Source: an uncultured Porphyromonas sp.
GTDB taxonomy: Bacteria; Bacteroidota; Bacteroidia; Bacteroidales; Porphyromonadaceae
DNA length: 64,000 nucleotides
Assembly: GCF_938046015.1 (NCBI RefSeq)
Contig: NZ_CALIXW010000044.1
Coordinates: forward strand, 1 to 64,000
Reading direction: 5' to 3'
The notes below the pieces were generated by a model. That model was not told the origin of the DNA. It saw only the letters and a list, made by a program, of their open reading frames with translations, and searched no databases. Each line of letters opens with the position of its first letter. Position 1 is the stretch's first letter. The translations under genes and the position numbers were made by a program. Shown piece by piece: positions 42,201 to 51,721 of this stretch.

Positions 42201-43700
42201 ATGACAAGAGAAGAATTGATCAAGGAGCGCCGCGCCCAGCCCTGGCGTGCCGAGCTACGCAAGGCGAGTCCCAATAAAGAACGTATCACCGCACCCCGCA
42301 CCCCTATGCCGACGCTCGGCCTCGGGGAGCGGCTCAGCTCCTTCCACCACGAGGTCGCTCTAGGCTATACGGCCGAGCTGGCCATGGAGGAGGCACGTCG
42401 CTGCCTCGACTGCCCTAACCCAGGCTGCGTCTCGGGCTGCCCCGTGGGGATCCATATCCCCTCCTTCATCAAGCTCATCGAGCGGGGGGAGTTCGTCGAC
42501 GCCCTAGGGATCATCCGCGAGACCAGCAGCCTGCCCGCCGTCTGTGGGCGTGTCTGCCCGCAGGAGAAGCAGTGCGAGAGCCAGTGCATCTACACGCTGA
42601 GTCTCAAGAAGCCTGCCGTCTCCATCGGCAACCTCGAGCGCTTCGTCGCCGACTACGAGCGCCTGCACCCCGAGGAGGCTAAGCCCTTAGCCCCGCCTAT
42701 GCCCCCCAATGGCCTACGTGTCGCCGTCATCGGCAGCGGGCCCGCGGGAATCTCCTTCGCCACCGATATGGCCAAGTGGGGCTATGAGGTGACGGTCTAC
42801 GAGGGCGCCGAAGAGCTGGGGGGAGTCCTACGCTACGGGATCCCAGAGTTCGTCCTGCCCAATAACATTATCGAGCACGAGCTGGCGAAGCTCCGCCAGC
42901 TGGGCGTGCACTTCGTCACTAGCACCTATGTCGGGCAGGACGTCACCGTGCAGCAGCTCCAGGAAGAGGGCTTCGCAGGGATCTTCGTCGCTACGGGCGC
43001 TGGCGTGCCCAACTTCATGCACGTCCCAGGCGAAGACCTCAAGGGCATCCACTCCGCCAGCGACTATCTGGCGCGCCTGAACATGATGAGCCCCGAGGAG
43101 ATCGCCGAGGAGAAGCGAGGCTATGCAGGCAAGCGCGTGGCCATCATCGGAGCGGGGAATACCGCCATCGATGCCGTACGCTCCGCTCTGCGCCTCGGTG
43201 CCGCGGAGGTGATGATCGTCTACCGCCGCAGCCGTGAGGAGATGCCCGCCCGTGCCGAGGAGCTCCACCATGCCGAGGAGGAGGGGACACGCTTCCTGAC
43301 GCTGCACAATCCCATCGCCTACCTCGCCGACGACTCGGGGCACGTCGCCCGCATGCGCCTGCAGCAGATGCAGCTCGGCGAGCCCGATGCGAGTGGACGC
43401 CGCAGCCCCCAGCCCATAGAGGGCGCCATCGTGGAGCTCGAGGTCGATGAGGTCATCGTGAGCATAGGCTACTCCGCCAGCCCGCTCGTACCGCAGTCGC
43501 TGCCCGAGCTCTCAGTCTCCCGCTCGGGGACCATCGTCGTCGATGAGGAGCAGCGCAGCTCCATCCCCACGATCTATGCTGGGGGTGACATCGTACGCGG
43601 ACCCGCGACTGTGATCCTTGCCATGGGCGACGGACGCCGCGCCGCCACCGCCATGCACCGCTCGCTGACGGGACGCACCGAGCTGGGCGCCTTGGTCTAA
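42201..43700 (+). CDS. GltD/NfnB-like NAD(P)H flavoprotein (glutamate synthase small-subunit family)
   Basis: 499 residues. An N-terminal Fe-S domain has two Cys clusters: CLDCPNPGCVSGCP near residue 72 and CGRVCPQEKQCESQC near 115. Then FAD-binding AVIGSGPAGISFATDMAKWG near 178, NADP-binding AIIGAGNTAIDAVRSALRLG near 310, and the C-terminal STIPTIYAGGDI-like segment (SSIPTIYAGGDIVRGPAT). The family includes the GltD subunit of glutamate synthase and NfnB of the electron-bifurcating transhydrogenase. Neither gltB nor an NfnA/ferredoxin-NADP reductase-like gene is adjacent, so its partner and reaction are open. Single gene, followed by a 27-bp-stem terminator. Confidence 0.88.
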   Translation: MTREELIKERRAQPWRAELRKASPNKERITAPRTPMPTLGLGERLSSFHHEVALGYTAELAMEEARRCLDCPNPGCVSGCPVGIHIPSFIKLIERGEFVDALGIIRETSSLPAVCGRVCPQEKQCESQCIYTLSLKKPAVSIGNLERFVADYERLHPEEAKPLAPPMPPNGLRVAVIGSGPAGISFATDMAKWGYEVTVYEGAEELGGVLRYGIPEFVLPNNIIEHELAKLRQLGVHFVTSTYVGQDVTVQQLQEEGFAGIFVATGAGVPNFMHVPGEDLKGIHSASDYLARLNMMSPEEIAEEKRGYAGKRVAIIGAGNTAIDAVRSALRLGAAEVMIVYRRSREEMPARAEELHHAEEEGTRFLTLHNPIAYLADDSGHVARMRLQQMQLGEPDASGRRSPQPIEGAIVELEVDEVIVSIGYSASPLVPQSLPELSVSRSGTIVVDEEQRSSIPTIYAGGDIVRGPATVILAMGDGRRAATAMHRSLTGRTELGALV

Positions 43701-43731
43701 GGCCTCCCCTAGCCTAGCCCACCTAAGCAAA

Positions 43732-43791
43732 AGCCCCAAGCAGCACGCCCCGCTAAGCCTAGATGCTTAGCGGGGCGTGCTGCTTGGGGCT
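43732..43791. terminator. Bidirectional terminator, GltD-like gene / O-methyltransferase gene
   Basis: A perfect 27-bp stem (43732-43758 with 43765-43791) with a 6-nt loop between convergent genes. On the minus strand it is followed by TTTTGCTTAGG, a usable T tract. Confidence 0.9.
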
Positions 43792-43807
43792 CGGTGAGGG
43801 GAAGGCG

Positions 43808-44455
43808 CTACTTCTTGTAGATGATGCTCAGCCCATCACGTAGGGGGAGGATGAGGTTCTCCACGCGCGGATCCTCCTGCACGTGGCGGTTGAAGGACAG
43901 GATGCTCTGCGTCTGGGCATCCGTCGGCAGTGGGTCGGCGATGACCTTGCCATCCCAGAGCGTATTATCGGCTAGGATGATAGCACCACTAGGTAGGTGT
44001 GGCAGGATGAGCTCGTAGTAGTCGAGGTACTGGCGCTTGTTGGCATCGATGTAGACGAGGTCGAAGGCGTAGCGCTCCACCAGCTCGGGCAGCAGCTCGA
44101 GGGCATCGCCCAGGTGCAGCTTAATCCGCTCACCCCAGGGCGCCTCAGCGATGAAGCCGCGGATGAAGTCCTCCATCTCATCGTCCGACTCTATGGTGTG
44201 CACCTCTCCATCAGGGGGTAGCACCTCGGCCATGCAGTGCGCCGCATAGCCCGTATAGGTACCGAGCTCGAGGACATAGCAAGCGCCCTTCATGCGACAG
44301 AGCATCTGCAAGAGGCCTCCCTGCAGCTGTCCCGAGAGCATGCGCGCCCTGAGGAGCTGCACATGCGCCTGTCGGGCGAGCCGCTGCCGCAGCTCGCTCT
44401 CGGGCGTCGTATGCGCTAGGATATAGTCCTCGAGACGCTGCTCTAGGAGCGTCAT
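43808..44455 (-). CDS. Class I SAM-dependent O-methyltransferase (COMT-like)
   Basis: 215 residues, family 3 O-methyltransferase. SAM-binding VLELGTYTGYAAHCMAEVL near residue 60, acidic loop HTIESDDE, and the metal-binding VYIDANKRQYLDYYE and ADNTLWDGKV segments near 130-160, all characteristic of the metal-dependent caffeoyl-CoA/catechol group. Substrate unknown. Its ATG overlaps the ispH stop by four bases (ATGA), so it is coupled to ispH. Confidence 0.92.
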   Translation of the reverse strand: MTLLEQRLEDYILAHTTPESELRQRLARQAHVQLLRARMLSGQLQGGLLQMLCRMKGACYVLELGTYTGYAAHCMAEVLPPDGEVHTIESDDEMEDFIRGFIAEAPWGERIKLHLGDALELLPELVERYAFDLVYIDANKRQYLDYYELILPHLPSGAIILADNTLWDGKVIADPLPTDAQTQSILSFNRHVQEDPRVENLILPLRDGLSIIYKK

Positions 44456-45354
44456 GCCTGCGTGGTGGAGCTAGGCATACCGAGGAGCTCGCGTATGCGT
44501 GCTGCTACCTCCTCCATCTGCCACATAGGTGTGGAGGTGGCACCACAGATGCCGATGCTGGTGGGCAGAGGCTGTAGCATATCAGCCGTCAGCTCGTCGG
44601 GAGAGGAGACGAAGATGCTGCGCTCGTTGCCCTTGAGGCAGTAGCTGAAGAGCACCTTACCATTGGAGCTCTTCGCCCCAGCGACGAAGAAGACTAGCTC
44701 GTGCTGCGAGGCGAAGTCCTGGATATGCGGCATACGATTGGACACCTGGCGACAGATCGAGTCCTGATACTCGAAGCGAGCCCCCTCCTGCATACGATCG
44801 CGCAGCGTGTCGATCAGCTCGAGGAAGCCCGTCAGCGACTGCGTCGTCTGGGAGAAGAGCGCCACGTGACGCGCGAAGTCGATCTGCTCGACATCCTCGG
44901 GGTACTGCACGATGATGGCCTTGCCCTCCGTCTGCCCGACCAGGCCATTAACCTCAGCGTGTCCCTTCTTGCCATAGATGACGATCTGGCCCCCGATGGG
45001 ATCCAGCTCGACGAACTTCTTGCGCACCTTCTTCTGCAGCGCCAGCACCACAGGGCAGGTGGCATCGACGAGCTCGATATTGCGCTCGCGTGCCATCTGA
45101 TAGATCGCAGGCGCCTCCCCATGCGCACGGAAGAGGACGCGCTTGCCCTCTAGCTGGCGGAAGGTGTCGTAGTCGATCGTCTGCATGCCCTTGGCCTGCA
45201 GGCGGTCGACCTCCTGGCTGTTGTGGACGATGTCGCCGAGGCAGTAGAGCTCCTTCTTGTCCTTCTCGAGCTGCTGCTCGGCATGCTTGACAGCGTTGAT
45301 GACGCCGAAGCAAAAGCCCGACTGCTGGTCTATCTCTATCGTGGGGTAGGTCAT
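44452..45354 (-). CDS. ispH: 4-hydroxy-3-methylbut-2-enyl diphosphate reductase
   Basis: Last step of the methylerythritol phosphate route to isoprenoids. 300 residues. The three Fe-S Cys are in SGFCFGVINA (C15), VDATCPVV (C100) and DSICRQV (C201); the substrate-binding FRAHGE and the late GATSTPMWQMEE segment are present. It lies 33 bases downstream of cmk and overlaps the O-methyltransferase gene by ATGA. Confidence 0.96.
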   Translation of the reverse strand: MTYPTIEIDQQSGFCFGVINAVKHAEQQLEKDKKELYCLGDIVHNSQEVDRLQAKGMQTIDYDTFRQLEGKRVLFRAHGEAPAIYQMARERNIELVDATCPVVLALQKKVRKKFVELDPIGGQIVIYGKKGHAEVNGLVGQTEGKAIIVQYPEDVEQIDFARHVALFSQTTQSLTGFLELIDTLRDRMQEGARFEYQDSICRQVSNRMPHIQDFASQHELVFFVAGAKSSNGKVLFSYCLKGNERSIFVSSPDELTADMLQPLPTSIGICGATSTPMWQMEEVAARIRELLGMPSSTTQA

Positions 45355-45387
45355 ATCTAGATGTTGATGGGATGATGTAGGCAGCGA

Positions 45388-46089
45388 CTACCCTCTACGG
45401 GCAAGCGCAGCCTGGTAATAGGAATGTAGCAGGGCGTCCTGCTCGGGGATGGTAAGGTGGGAGTTGTCCAGTACCAGTGCATCGGGCGCCTGGATGAGCG
45501 GTGCCACCTCGCGGTGGGTGTCGATATAGTCACGCTCCTGCAGGTTCGCCAGCACCTCCTCCATGGTGATGATATGGTCACCCTTGCTGCGCAGCTCTGC
45601 CAGACGACGCTCCGCACGCACCTGGGGATCGGCCGTGACGAAAACCTTGAGTTCGGCATCAGGGAAGACGGCCGTACCGATGTCACGGCCATCCATGACG
45701 ATGCCCTTATGCCGCCCCATCTCCTGCTGCTGTGCGGTCAGGAAGCTGCGCACGAAGCCGAGGGCGGCCACAGGGCTCACCTGCGAGGCGACCTCCATAG
45801 AGCGGATGGCCTGCTCGACACGCTCGCCATTGAGGTAGAGCTCGGGGCGGGGACTCTGCTCCGCCAGGCGGAAGGCCAGCTCGAGGTCACCCAGCGAACG
45901 CTCCAGCGACGAGGCGTCGATGAGGCCATTCTCGATGAAGCCCTTACGTATGGCCCAGAGGGTGACGCCGCGGTACATGGCCCCCGTGTCTACATAGATA
46001 TAGCCGATGGCCTCGGCCAGCGTGCGTGCCATGGAGCTCTTGCCACAGGAGCTGTAGCCGTCGATGGCTACGATGATCTTATCCTTCAT
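45388..46089 (-). CDS. cmk: Cytidylate kinase
   Basis: Phosphorylates CMP and dCMP. 233 residues. P-loop [10 protein letters not shown] near residues 10-19 (the GFSSCGKS form is usual in this phylum), [15 protein letters not shown] near 33, [13 protein letters not shown] near 130. cmk-ispH adjacency is seen in many bacteria. First gene of the cmk-ispH-O-methyltransferase unit; no clear -7 box was seen upstream. Confidence 0.96.
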   Translation of the reverse strand: MKDKIIVAIDGYSSCGKSSMARTLAEAIGYIYVDTGAMYRGVTLWAIRKGFIENGLIDASSLERSLGDLELAFRLAEQSPRPELYLNGERVEQAIRSMEVASQVSPVAALGFVRSFLTAQQQEMGRHKGIVMDGRDIGTAVFPDAELKVFVTADPQVRAERRLAELRSKGDHIITMEEVLANLQERDYIDTHREVAPLIQAPDALVLDNSHLTIPEQDALLHSYYQAALARRG

Positions 46090-46129
46090 TGATTCTAATA
46101 GCTTGTTGGTCTTCAGCAGGGTGAGGTCA

Positions 46130-46185
46130 GAGAAAAGGATCGCCCTGCGCTATAGCCACCAAAGAGGCTAACAGACACAGGGCGA
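46130..46185 (-). terminator. Terminator after feoB
   Basis: Read on the minus strand: outer arms TCGCCCTG and CAGGGCGA (plus 46140-46147 and 46178-46185) with an inner TAGCC/GGCTA hairpin, followed by TCCTTTTCTCTG. It lies 16 bases after the feoB stop. Confidence 0.75.
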
Positions 46186-46200
46186 AGAATGTTGCGCGAG

Positions 46201-48351
46201 CTAAGCGACAAGACGCCAGATGCCCGCCGTGATCATGGTCACGAGGATCCCGAGACCAAGGGGGAGGAAGACGGAGAGTAGCGTCCAGCGCAGGCTGCCT
46301 GTCTCCTTATAGATCGTGTAGATCGTCGTGCTACAGGGGTGATGCAGCAGGCAGAAGAGCATAAGGCAGACGCCCGTCATCAGCGTCCAGCCTCCTTGCT
46401 GCAGGAGGGCGAAGGTCTCGGCATCGCCTCCCTCCATCAGGACGCCCGCTCCAGCAGGATCACCACCGCCCAGCACCAGCGTCGTGAGCATGAGCACTGT
46501 GGGTATGACGACCTCGTTGGCAGGGATCGCCAGGAGGTAGGCCAGGAGGATGACGCCATTGAGCCCCATCAACATCCCTGGGTAGTCCAGCAGCTGGATG
46601 AGGTGTGCGGCGACGCTAGCTCCCCCGATATGTACATTGCACGAGAGCCAGATGAAGGCCCCCGCAGGGGCTGCGAAGACCAGGGCACGCCAGAGGACGA
46701 TCAGCGTGCGGTCGATGAAGGAGGTGTAGAGCGTGCGCCAGAACTGCGGCGGCCTATAGGGCGGCAGCTCGAGGTGGAAGGTAGAGACCTCCCCGTGCAG
46801 CACCGTATGGGAGAGCGCCCAGGAGGCACCAAACATGACCAGCACGCCCAGCAGCACGATCGCTAGCACCGCGCCGATGCTTGCCAGCCCCGCATAGGCA
46901 GGCGGCACGGCCGCCCCGATGAAGAGCGAGGACAGGAGGATGATGGTAGGCCAGCGCCCATTGCAGAGCGAGAAGTTATTGGTGATGATGGCGATGAGGC
47001 GCTCGCGCTCGCTGTCGATGATACGCGTGGAGACGACGCCCGCAGCATTGCAGCCGAAGCCCATGCTCATCGTCAGCGCTTGCTTACCATGCGCCCCACT
47101 ACGACGGAAGAGCTCATCGAGGTTGAAGGCCACACGCGGCAGATAGCCGAAGTCCTCCAGTAAGGTGAAGAGCGGGAAGAAGATCGCCATCGGCGGCAGC
47201 ATCACCGACACGACCCAGGCCGTAGTGAGATAGATACCGTCCGCCAGCAGTCCCGTGAGCCACCAGGGGCTACCGAGCGTGACTAGCGCCGAGCGGAAGA
47301 GCGGGTGCACCTTCCCCACCAAAAGGTCACTCAGGAGCGAGGAGGGATAGTTCGACCCGACGATGGTGAGCCAGAAGATCACCCCGAGGAGGAGCAGCAT
47401 GATGGGGAAGCCCCAACGGCGCGAGGTGAGGATGCGGTCGAGCCGCACGTCCAGCGGTAGGCGTCCCTCGACATGGGCCTGCAGCACGACCTCCGAGCAA
47501 ATGCGGTAGGCGTCGGCATAGATCGACTCCGTCCACTGGTCGTGGAAGTTCTCCCCGATCTCGAGGTGCACCTGACGCGCCAGCTCGAGGAGCTCAGGGG
47601 CATCGAAGCGCGCGGTGATCGAGGGGTCGTCCTCGATAAGGCGCGTGGCGATCCACCAGCTGTTAGCAACCTCGGGATAGAGCTCCTCTACCTTGGCCTG
47701 GAGCTTCGCGACGAGCTGCGCCGTGTGCTCCGGCAGGCTCTGCCCTCGGTAGGGACGGCAGACGTACTCACCAAGCGCTACGGCGCGTATCTGTACGAGC
47801 AGCTCGGGGATGCCCTTGCCCGAGCGGGCACTGGCCCCTACGACGGGGATGCCGAGGCGGCGGGAGAGCGCCTGGAGGTTGATCTCGATCTTATTACGGC
47901 GCGCCTCATCAAGGAGGTTCACGCAGAGGACGACCTTATCCGTGATCTGCAGCACCTGCAGCAGAAGGTTCATGTTACGCTCCAGGCGGGTGGCATCGGC
48001 AACGATGACCGTGACGTCGGGACGGTCGAAGAGGATGAAGTTGCGGGCGATCTCCTCGTCCTCGCTCGTCGAGGAGAGGGAGTAGGTGCCTGGGAGGTCT
48101 ACGATCTTGTAGCCCTCGCCAGCGTAGACGAAGGCTCCCTCGGCCTTGCCGACCGTCTTGCCGGGCCAGTTGCCCGTGTGCTGCTTGAGCCCCGTGAGCG
48201 CGTTGAATACGGTGCTCTTACCCGTATTGGGGTTCCCCGCCAGAGCTATGGTATAGTGCGTCTCGGCGAGGTGCTCCCCACGACGCTGCAGGGCAGCTGC
48301 CTGCGCGGAGGCAGAGGTACAGGAGGTATCAGGACTTATTCTTGAAGGCAT
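46201..48351 (-). CDS. feoB: Ferrous iron transporter B
   Basis: 716 residues: a cytoplasmic G domain (G1 [11 protein letters not shown] near residue 37, G3 [11 protein letters not shown] near 82, G4-like NLLDE near 145), a helical GDI domain to about 290, then a membrane part of about eight helices with two Gate regions (GFGCNAAGV near 440 with its conserved Cys, and [19 protein letters not shown] later). Imports Fe2+ into the cytoplasm. Its start overlaps the DtxR-FeoA gene by 16 bases, so the regulator and the transporter are cotranslated. The first 33 residues before the G domain are a Ser/Ala/Arg-rich extension. Confidence 0.96.
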   Translation of the reverse strand: MPSRISPDTSCTSASAQAAALQRRGEHLAETHYTIALAGNPNTGKSTVFNALTGLKQHTGNWPGKTVGKAEGAFVYAGEGYKIVDLPGTYSLSSTSEDEEIARNFILFDRPDVTVIVADATRLERNMNLLLQVLQITDKVVLCVNLLDEARRNKIEINLQALSRRLGIPVVGASARSGKGIPELLVQIRAVALGEYVCRPYRGQSLPEHTAQLVAKLQAKVEELYPEVANSWWIATRLIEDDPSITARFDAPELLELARQVHLEIGENFHDQWTESIYADAYRICSEVVLQAHVEGRLPLDVRLDRILTSRRWGFPIMLLLLGVIFWLTIVGSNYPSSLLSDLLVGKVHPLFRSALVTLGSPWWLTGLLADGIYLTTAWVVSVMLPPMAIFFPLFTLLEDFGYLPRVAFNLDELFRRSGAHGKQALTMSMGFGCNAAGVVSTRIIDSERERLIAIITNNFSLCNGRWPTIILLSSLFIGAAVPPAYAGLASIGAVLAIVLLGVLVMFGASWALSHTVLHGEVSTFHLELPPYRPPQFWRTLYTSFIDRTLIVLWRALVFAAPAGAFIWLSCNVHIGGASVAAHLIQLLDYPGMLMGLNGVILLAYLLAIPANEVVIPTVLMLTTLVLGGGDPAGAGVLMEGGDAETFALLQQGGWTLMTGVCLMLFCLLHHPCSTTIYTIYKETGSLRWTLLSVFLPLGLGILVTMITAGIWRLVA

Positions 48352-49325
48352 AGCTTGGGGTCTTGGATAAGGATATAGCGGGCTTGGTCACGGCGTAGAG
48401 CGATGGCGGCCCCGCGTACGATGTAGGCCGTAGGATTGCCCAGCGGACTGCGCATCTCGACGCTGATGTGGCTGCCGCGTACGAAGCCGAGGTCCATCAG
48501 ACGGCGGCGCATGGGCCCGCGGCAAGAGGGCGAGAGTCCAAGCACGGTGCTGGACTCATCGGGAGCGAGTGTCGAGAGACGCCGCACCTCGGCGGCATGA
48601 CTCTCCTTGAGCTCCTGCGGGGTGGCCAGACGTAGGTGGAGCGAGCTGAGGAACTGTGCGGGGAGCTCATAGGCCTCCCCCTCGTAGTAGAGGCGACAGA
48701 TTCCCGACTCCAGCGTCTGCAGCTGGAAGATGGAGTCGCGCGTCAGCCCCAGATCCGTAAGGTAATGATAGGCCTCCACGAGGTCATCCTCGATGTGGAG
48801 GACGTAGTACCAGGAGCCCGACTGCAGGGCCTCTAGGGGAAGCGCCTCGGGCAGCTCAGCCTGTACTCCCTCTGCCGTAGGGATGGGGTCGCCATGCGGG
48901 TCGTAGAGGGGGTTGCCTAGGAGCGAGGCGATACGCTGGTGCTCGGAGGAGCTGAGCTGGTGCTCCTTGGTATGCGCTAGGCGGTGCCATTCGCTCGGCG
49001 TGTAGCCCGAGTGCTCCGCCAGATACAGCTCGTAGAGGCGGTGGGCACGGATGAGCTCGAGGGCACGCTGCTCTCCACGCTCGGTGAGGGCGAAGGAATC
49101 GGCAGCGAGATAGCCCTCCTGCCGCAACTGCTGGAGCAGCTCCGAGAGCTCGGGGCCGTGACGCAGGATGGGGCTAGAGCTGGCCTGCGCCCCAGCGGGC
49201 TGATGCTGCTGCTCGTAGAGGCTCTTGAGTAGATCCTCGGCCTCGGTATGCCGGACGAGGCGGCGCGGGAGCATCCCGCAGCGCTGTAGCCAGCCGAGCC
49301 AATGATGTGCTTGTCGCTTTGTCAT
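48336..49325 (-). CDS. DtxR-family metal-dependent regulator fused to a FeoA domain
   Basis: 329 residues. Residues about 28-90 correspond to the DtxR DNA-binding domain, but the recognition-helix part ([20 protein letters not shown]) does not read as a canonical helix-turn-helix; the following LRQEGYL-x6[20 protein letters not shown] wing and hinge is good. The metal-binding dimerisation domain is clear ([32 protein letters not shown] near 145-165). The last 75 residues are a FeoA (SH3-like) domain: [20 protein letters not shown] and [16 protein letters not shown]. In the same operon as feoB and overlapping it, so likely an iron-sensing regulator of its own uptake system; it may also supply the FeoA function. 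Confidence 0.88.
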   Translation of the reverse strand: MTKRQAHHWLGWLQRCGMLPRRLVRHTEAEDLLKSLYEQQHQPAGAQASSSPILRHGPELSELLQQLRQEGYLAADSFALTERGEQRALELIRAHRLYELYLAEHSGYTPSEWHRLAHTKEHQLSSSEHQRIASLLGNPLYDPHGDPIPTAEGVQAELPEALPLEALQSGSWYYVLHIEDDLVEAYHYLTDLGLTRDSIFQLQTLESGICRLYYEGEAYELPAQFLSSLHLRLATPQELKESHAAEVRRLSTLAPDESSTVLGLSPSCRGPMRRRLMDLGFVRGSHISVEMRSPLGNPTAYIVRGAAIALRRDQARYILIQDPKLCLQE

Positions 49326-49365
49326 CTCTGTAATTATCTATCGGTGCCTAGAGGATCTACACGAG

Positions 49366-49405
49366 CGCTCATGACCACGCAGTCGGGACTGCGTAGCCAT
49401 GAGCG
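49366..49405 (-). terminator. Putative hairpin after rpoD
   Basis: Arms 49366-49384 and 49387-49405 pair over 19 positions with two mismatches, 30 bases past the rpoD stop on the minus strand. No T tract follows, so a terminator role is uncertain. Confidence 0.4.
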
Positions 49406-49434
49406 TAGACGAGGGGAAGCGGGCTAGGGAGGGG

Positions 49435-50298
49435 CTAGCCGAGGTAGGGCTTGAGGGAGGCGCAGTGTATGTCGTTGCGCAGCTTGCGTATGGCCTTCTC
49501 CTTGATCTGACGCACGCGCTCACGCGTCAGGTCGTACTTCATCCCTATCTCATCGAGCGTCATCTCGGGGTAGCCACAGATGCCGAAGAAGCACTTGACG
49601 ATCTCGGCCTCACGCTCGGTGAGGTTCGTCAGCACCTGGTTGATCTCGCTGCTGAGCGACTCATCGAGCAGTACGCTATCCGTCGAGGGCGTATCGTCAC
49701 TGGTCAGTACGTCCAGGAGGCTATTCTCCTCTCCCTCGACAAAAGGGGCGTCGACGGAGATATGCCGCCCTGCGACCTTGAGCGTCTCGGTGATCTTGTC
49801 CTCGGGGAGGTTCAGCTCCTTCGCCAGCTCCTCGGCTGAGGGGCGACGCTCGTTCTCCTGCTCGAACTTAGCCAAGGCCTTGGAGATCTTGTTGAGCGTC
49901 CCGACCTGATTGAGGGGCAGGCGTACGATACGCGCCTGCTCGGCCAGCGCCTGGAGGATCGCCTGGCGTATCCACCAGACGGCGTAGGAGATGAACTTGA
50001 AGCCGCGCGTCTCGTCGAACTTCTCGGCAGCCTTGATCAGCCCGAGGTTCCCCTCATTGATGAGGTCGGGGAGACTGAGGCCTTGGTTCTGGTACTGCTT
50101 GGCGACGGAGACGACGAAGCGCAGATTGGCTCGGGTCATCTTATCCAGGGCTCGACGGTCGCCCCGCTTGATCGCCTGGGCGAGCTCTACCTCCTCCTCT
50201 ATGCTGATGAGCTCCTCGCGACCTATCTCCTGCAGGTAGCGGTCGAGCGAGGCACTCTCGCGATTGGTGATGGACTTCGATATCTTGAGTTGTCTCAT
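49435..50298 (-). CDS. rpoD: Primary RNA polymerase sigma factor (sigma-70 type, short Bacteroidota form)
   Basis: 287 residues, the short primary sigma of Bacteroidota that lacks region 1.1. Region 1.2 ([16 protein letters not shown]), region 2 ([40 protein letters not shown]), region 3 ([20 protein letters not shown]) and region 4 ([20 protein letters not shown]) are all intact. This is the factor expected to read the TAnnTTTG -7 boxes seen through this window. It lies alone between the feo operon and the glycogen cluster. Confidence 0.97.
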   Translation of the reverse strand: MRQLKISKSITNRESASLDRYLQEIGREELISIEEEVELAQAIKRGDRRALDKMTRANLRFVVSVAKQYQNQGLSLPDLINEGNLGLIKAAEKFDETRGFKFISYAVWWIRQAILQALAEQARIVRLPLNQVGTLNKISKALAKFEQENERRPSAEELAKELNLPEDKITETLKVAGRHISVDAPFVEGEENSLLDVLTSDDTPSTDSVLLDESLSSEINQVLTNLTEREAEIVKCFFGICGYPEMTLDEIGMKYDLTRERVRQIKEKAIRKLRNDIHCASLKPYLG

Positions 50299-50403
50299 AG
50301 CGTTCCCTTCTATCTACTGATGGTGAAGTGTCCACTAGATGTCTACATAGCTACAACGCAGGGCTAGGCCCTTTTGTTTGGAGCCGACTCTAGTGGCGCG
50401 AGC

Positions 50404-51693
50404 TCATTGCTTGACTAGGCCCTCGAGGTGCTTGACCTCGGCCTCAAGCTCGGCGATGCGCTCCTGCTGTGCGTGGATCATCTGCTGGTAGGAGTTCAGC
50501 TCCTCTGTCTCGATACTACTGGGCGCCTGCTCCTCGACGCGGAGGAGTAGGTCGCTCAGGACGTTCATATAGTTATTGAAGGCATCGTAGGGCGAGCTGT
50601 AGGGGCTGTAGGGATGCCCCCCCCAGTTGATCGTATTCATGTAGTAGAAGTGGTCGGCACTCTGTAGACAGAGCCAGTCCATCAAGAGGCTGCGGTCCTC
50701 GAGGGCGTGGACACGCTCGCCCCACTGACGGAGTTTCTCGATCACCCCCTGCTGAAGGATATTGCCGTTCCATTCGTTGGTACTCTTCTCCTCACCAGCC
50801 CAGCTAATCGGATAGGCTACGGAGATCAGCCCCACTGGGCGCTGGCTATCCAGGAGCTGCGAAGGGGTAGCGAAGGTCACGCCGTAGTCTGCGGCGAGCT
50901 TGGGCAGGGCACGGAAGAACTCGAAGATCCCCGTCTCTGCACGATTCATCTCCCCAAGGACCTCATAGTTCATATAGAGGAGGGTGAAGTCCTCACCCTC
51001 GGGGAGGTGCTGCACACGCCCCAGGAGCTTGTCTGCCGTGACGGGGTATTCGTGAGAGCTGTAGTTGGAGAAGTGGTTCGTCACCAGCTCGCTCAGACCA
51101 GCGTTGCGCAGCAGCAGCTTGGTCTCGGGCGAGACGGCCGAGCCGTAGAGGTAGTTAGGGCTCTTCCACCCCAGGACGTGCTTGGCGCCCTCGGTGATGA
51201 CGCCCTCATAGCCTAGGGAGGCGAGCTCTAGGGCGATCTCATCCGAATAGATCAGCTCGCTATTGCAGAAGACACGGGAGGGGGCGACGCCGAAGAGCTC
51301 GCGCAGCTTGGTCTGCTGCATGCGCACCTGGTTGCGGAACTCTACGGGATCGTAGAGCGAGGATATAGAGTGCGCATAGGTCTCTGCGACGAACTCCACA
51401 CGCCCCGTAGCCACGAGCTCCCTGAAGCTCTCGAGGAGCTCAGGCTTGCGGTACTCCATCTGCTCCAGCGCTAGCCCTGAGATCGAGAAGCTGACGTGGA
51501 AGTCGGGGTAGGTCTTGAGCAGCTCCAGCAGCATGCGGTTCGCAGGGAAGTAGCAGCTATCGGTGATACGATCGAAGACCTCCTCATTGAGGTAGTCATC
51601 ACTGTAGTAATGGACATTCCCGATATCGAAGAAGCGGTAGCGACGAAGTCGGATGGGCTGGTGTATCTGGAAGCAAAGGCAAATCTTCTTCAT
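50404..51693 (-). CDS. Glycoside hydrolase family 57 (alpha-amylase/4-alpha-glucanotransferase type)
   Basis: 429 residues. GH57 motif 1 HQPIRL at residues 11-16, the nucleophile Glu in VFCNSELIYSD (E146), and a later YMNYEVLGE region and DWLCLQSADHFYYM. The last 30 residues form a predicted coiled coil (QQERIAELEAEVKHLE). Cytoplasmic, no signal peptide. It is the third gene of a debranching enzyme-glycosyltransferase-GH57 set, typical of Bacteroidota glycogen metabolism, so it most likely acts on glycogen or malto-oligosaccharides. Confidence 0.93.
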   Translation of the reverse strand: MKKICLCFQIHQPIRLRRYRFFDIGNVHYYSDDYLNEEVFDRITDSCYFPANRMLLELLKTYPDFHVSFSISGLALEQMEYRKPELLESFRELVATGRVEFVAETYAHSISSLYDPVEFRNQVRMQQTKLRELFGVAPSRVFCNSELIYSDEIALELASLGYEGVITEGAKHVLGWKSPNYLYGSAVSPETKLLLRNAGLSELVTNHFSNYSSHEYPVTADKLLGRVQHLPEGEDFTLLYMNYEVLGEMNRAETGIFEFFRALPKLAADYGVTFATPSQLLDSQRPVGLISVAYPISWAGEEKSTNEWNGNILQQGVIEKLRQWGERVHALEDRSLLMDWLCLQSADHFYYMNTINWGGHPYSPYSSPYDAFNNYMNVLSDLLLRVEEQAPSSIETEELNSYQQMIHAQQERIAELEAEVKHLEGLVKQ

Positions 51694-51721
51694 AGCTCTA
51701 GTGTATAGCGTGTGTCAGAGT

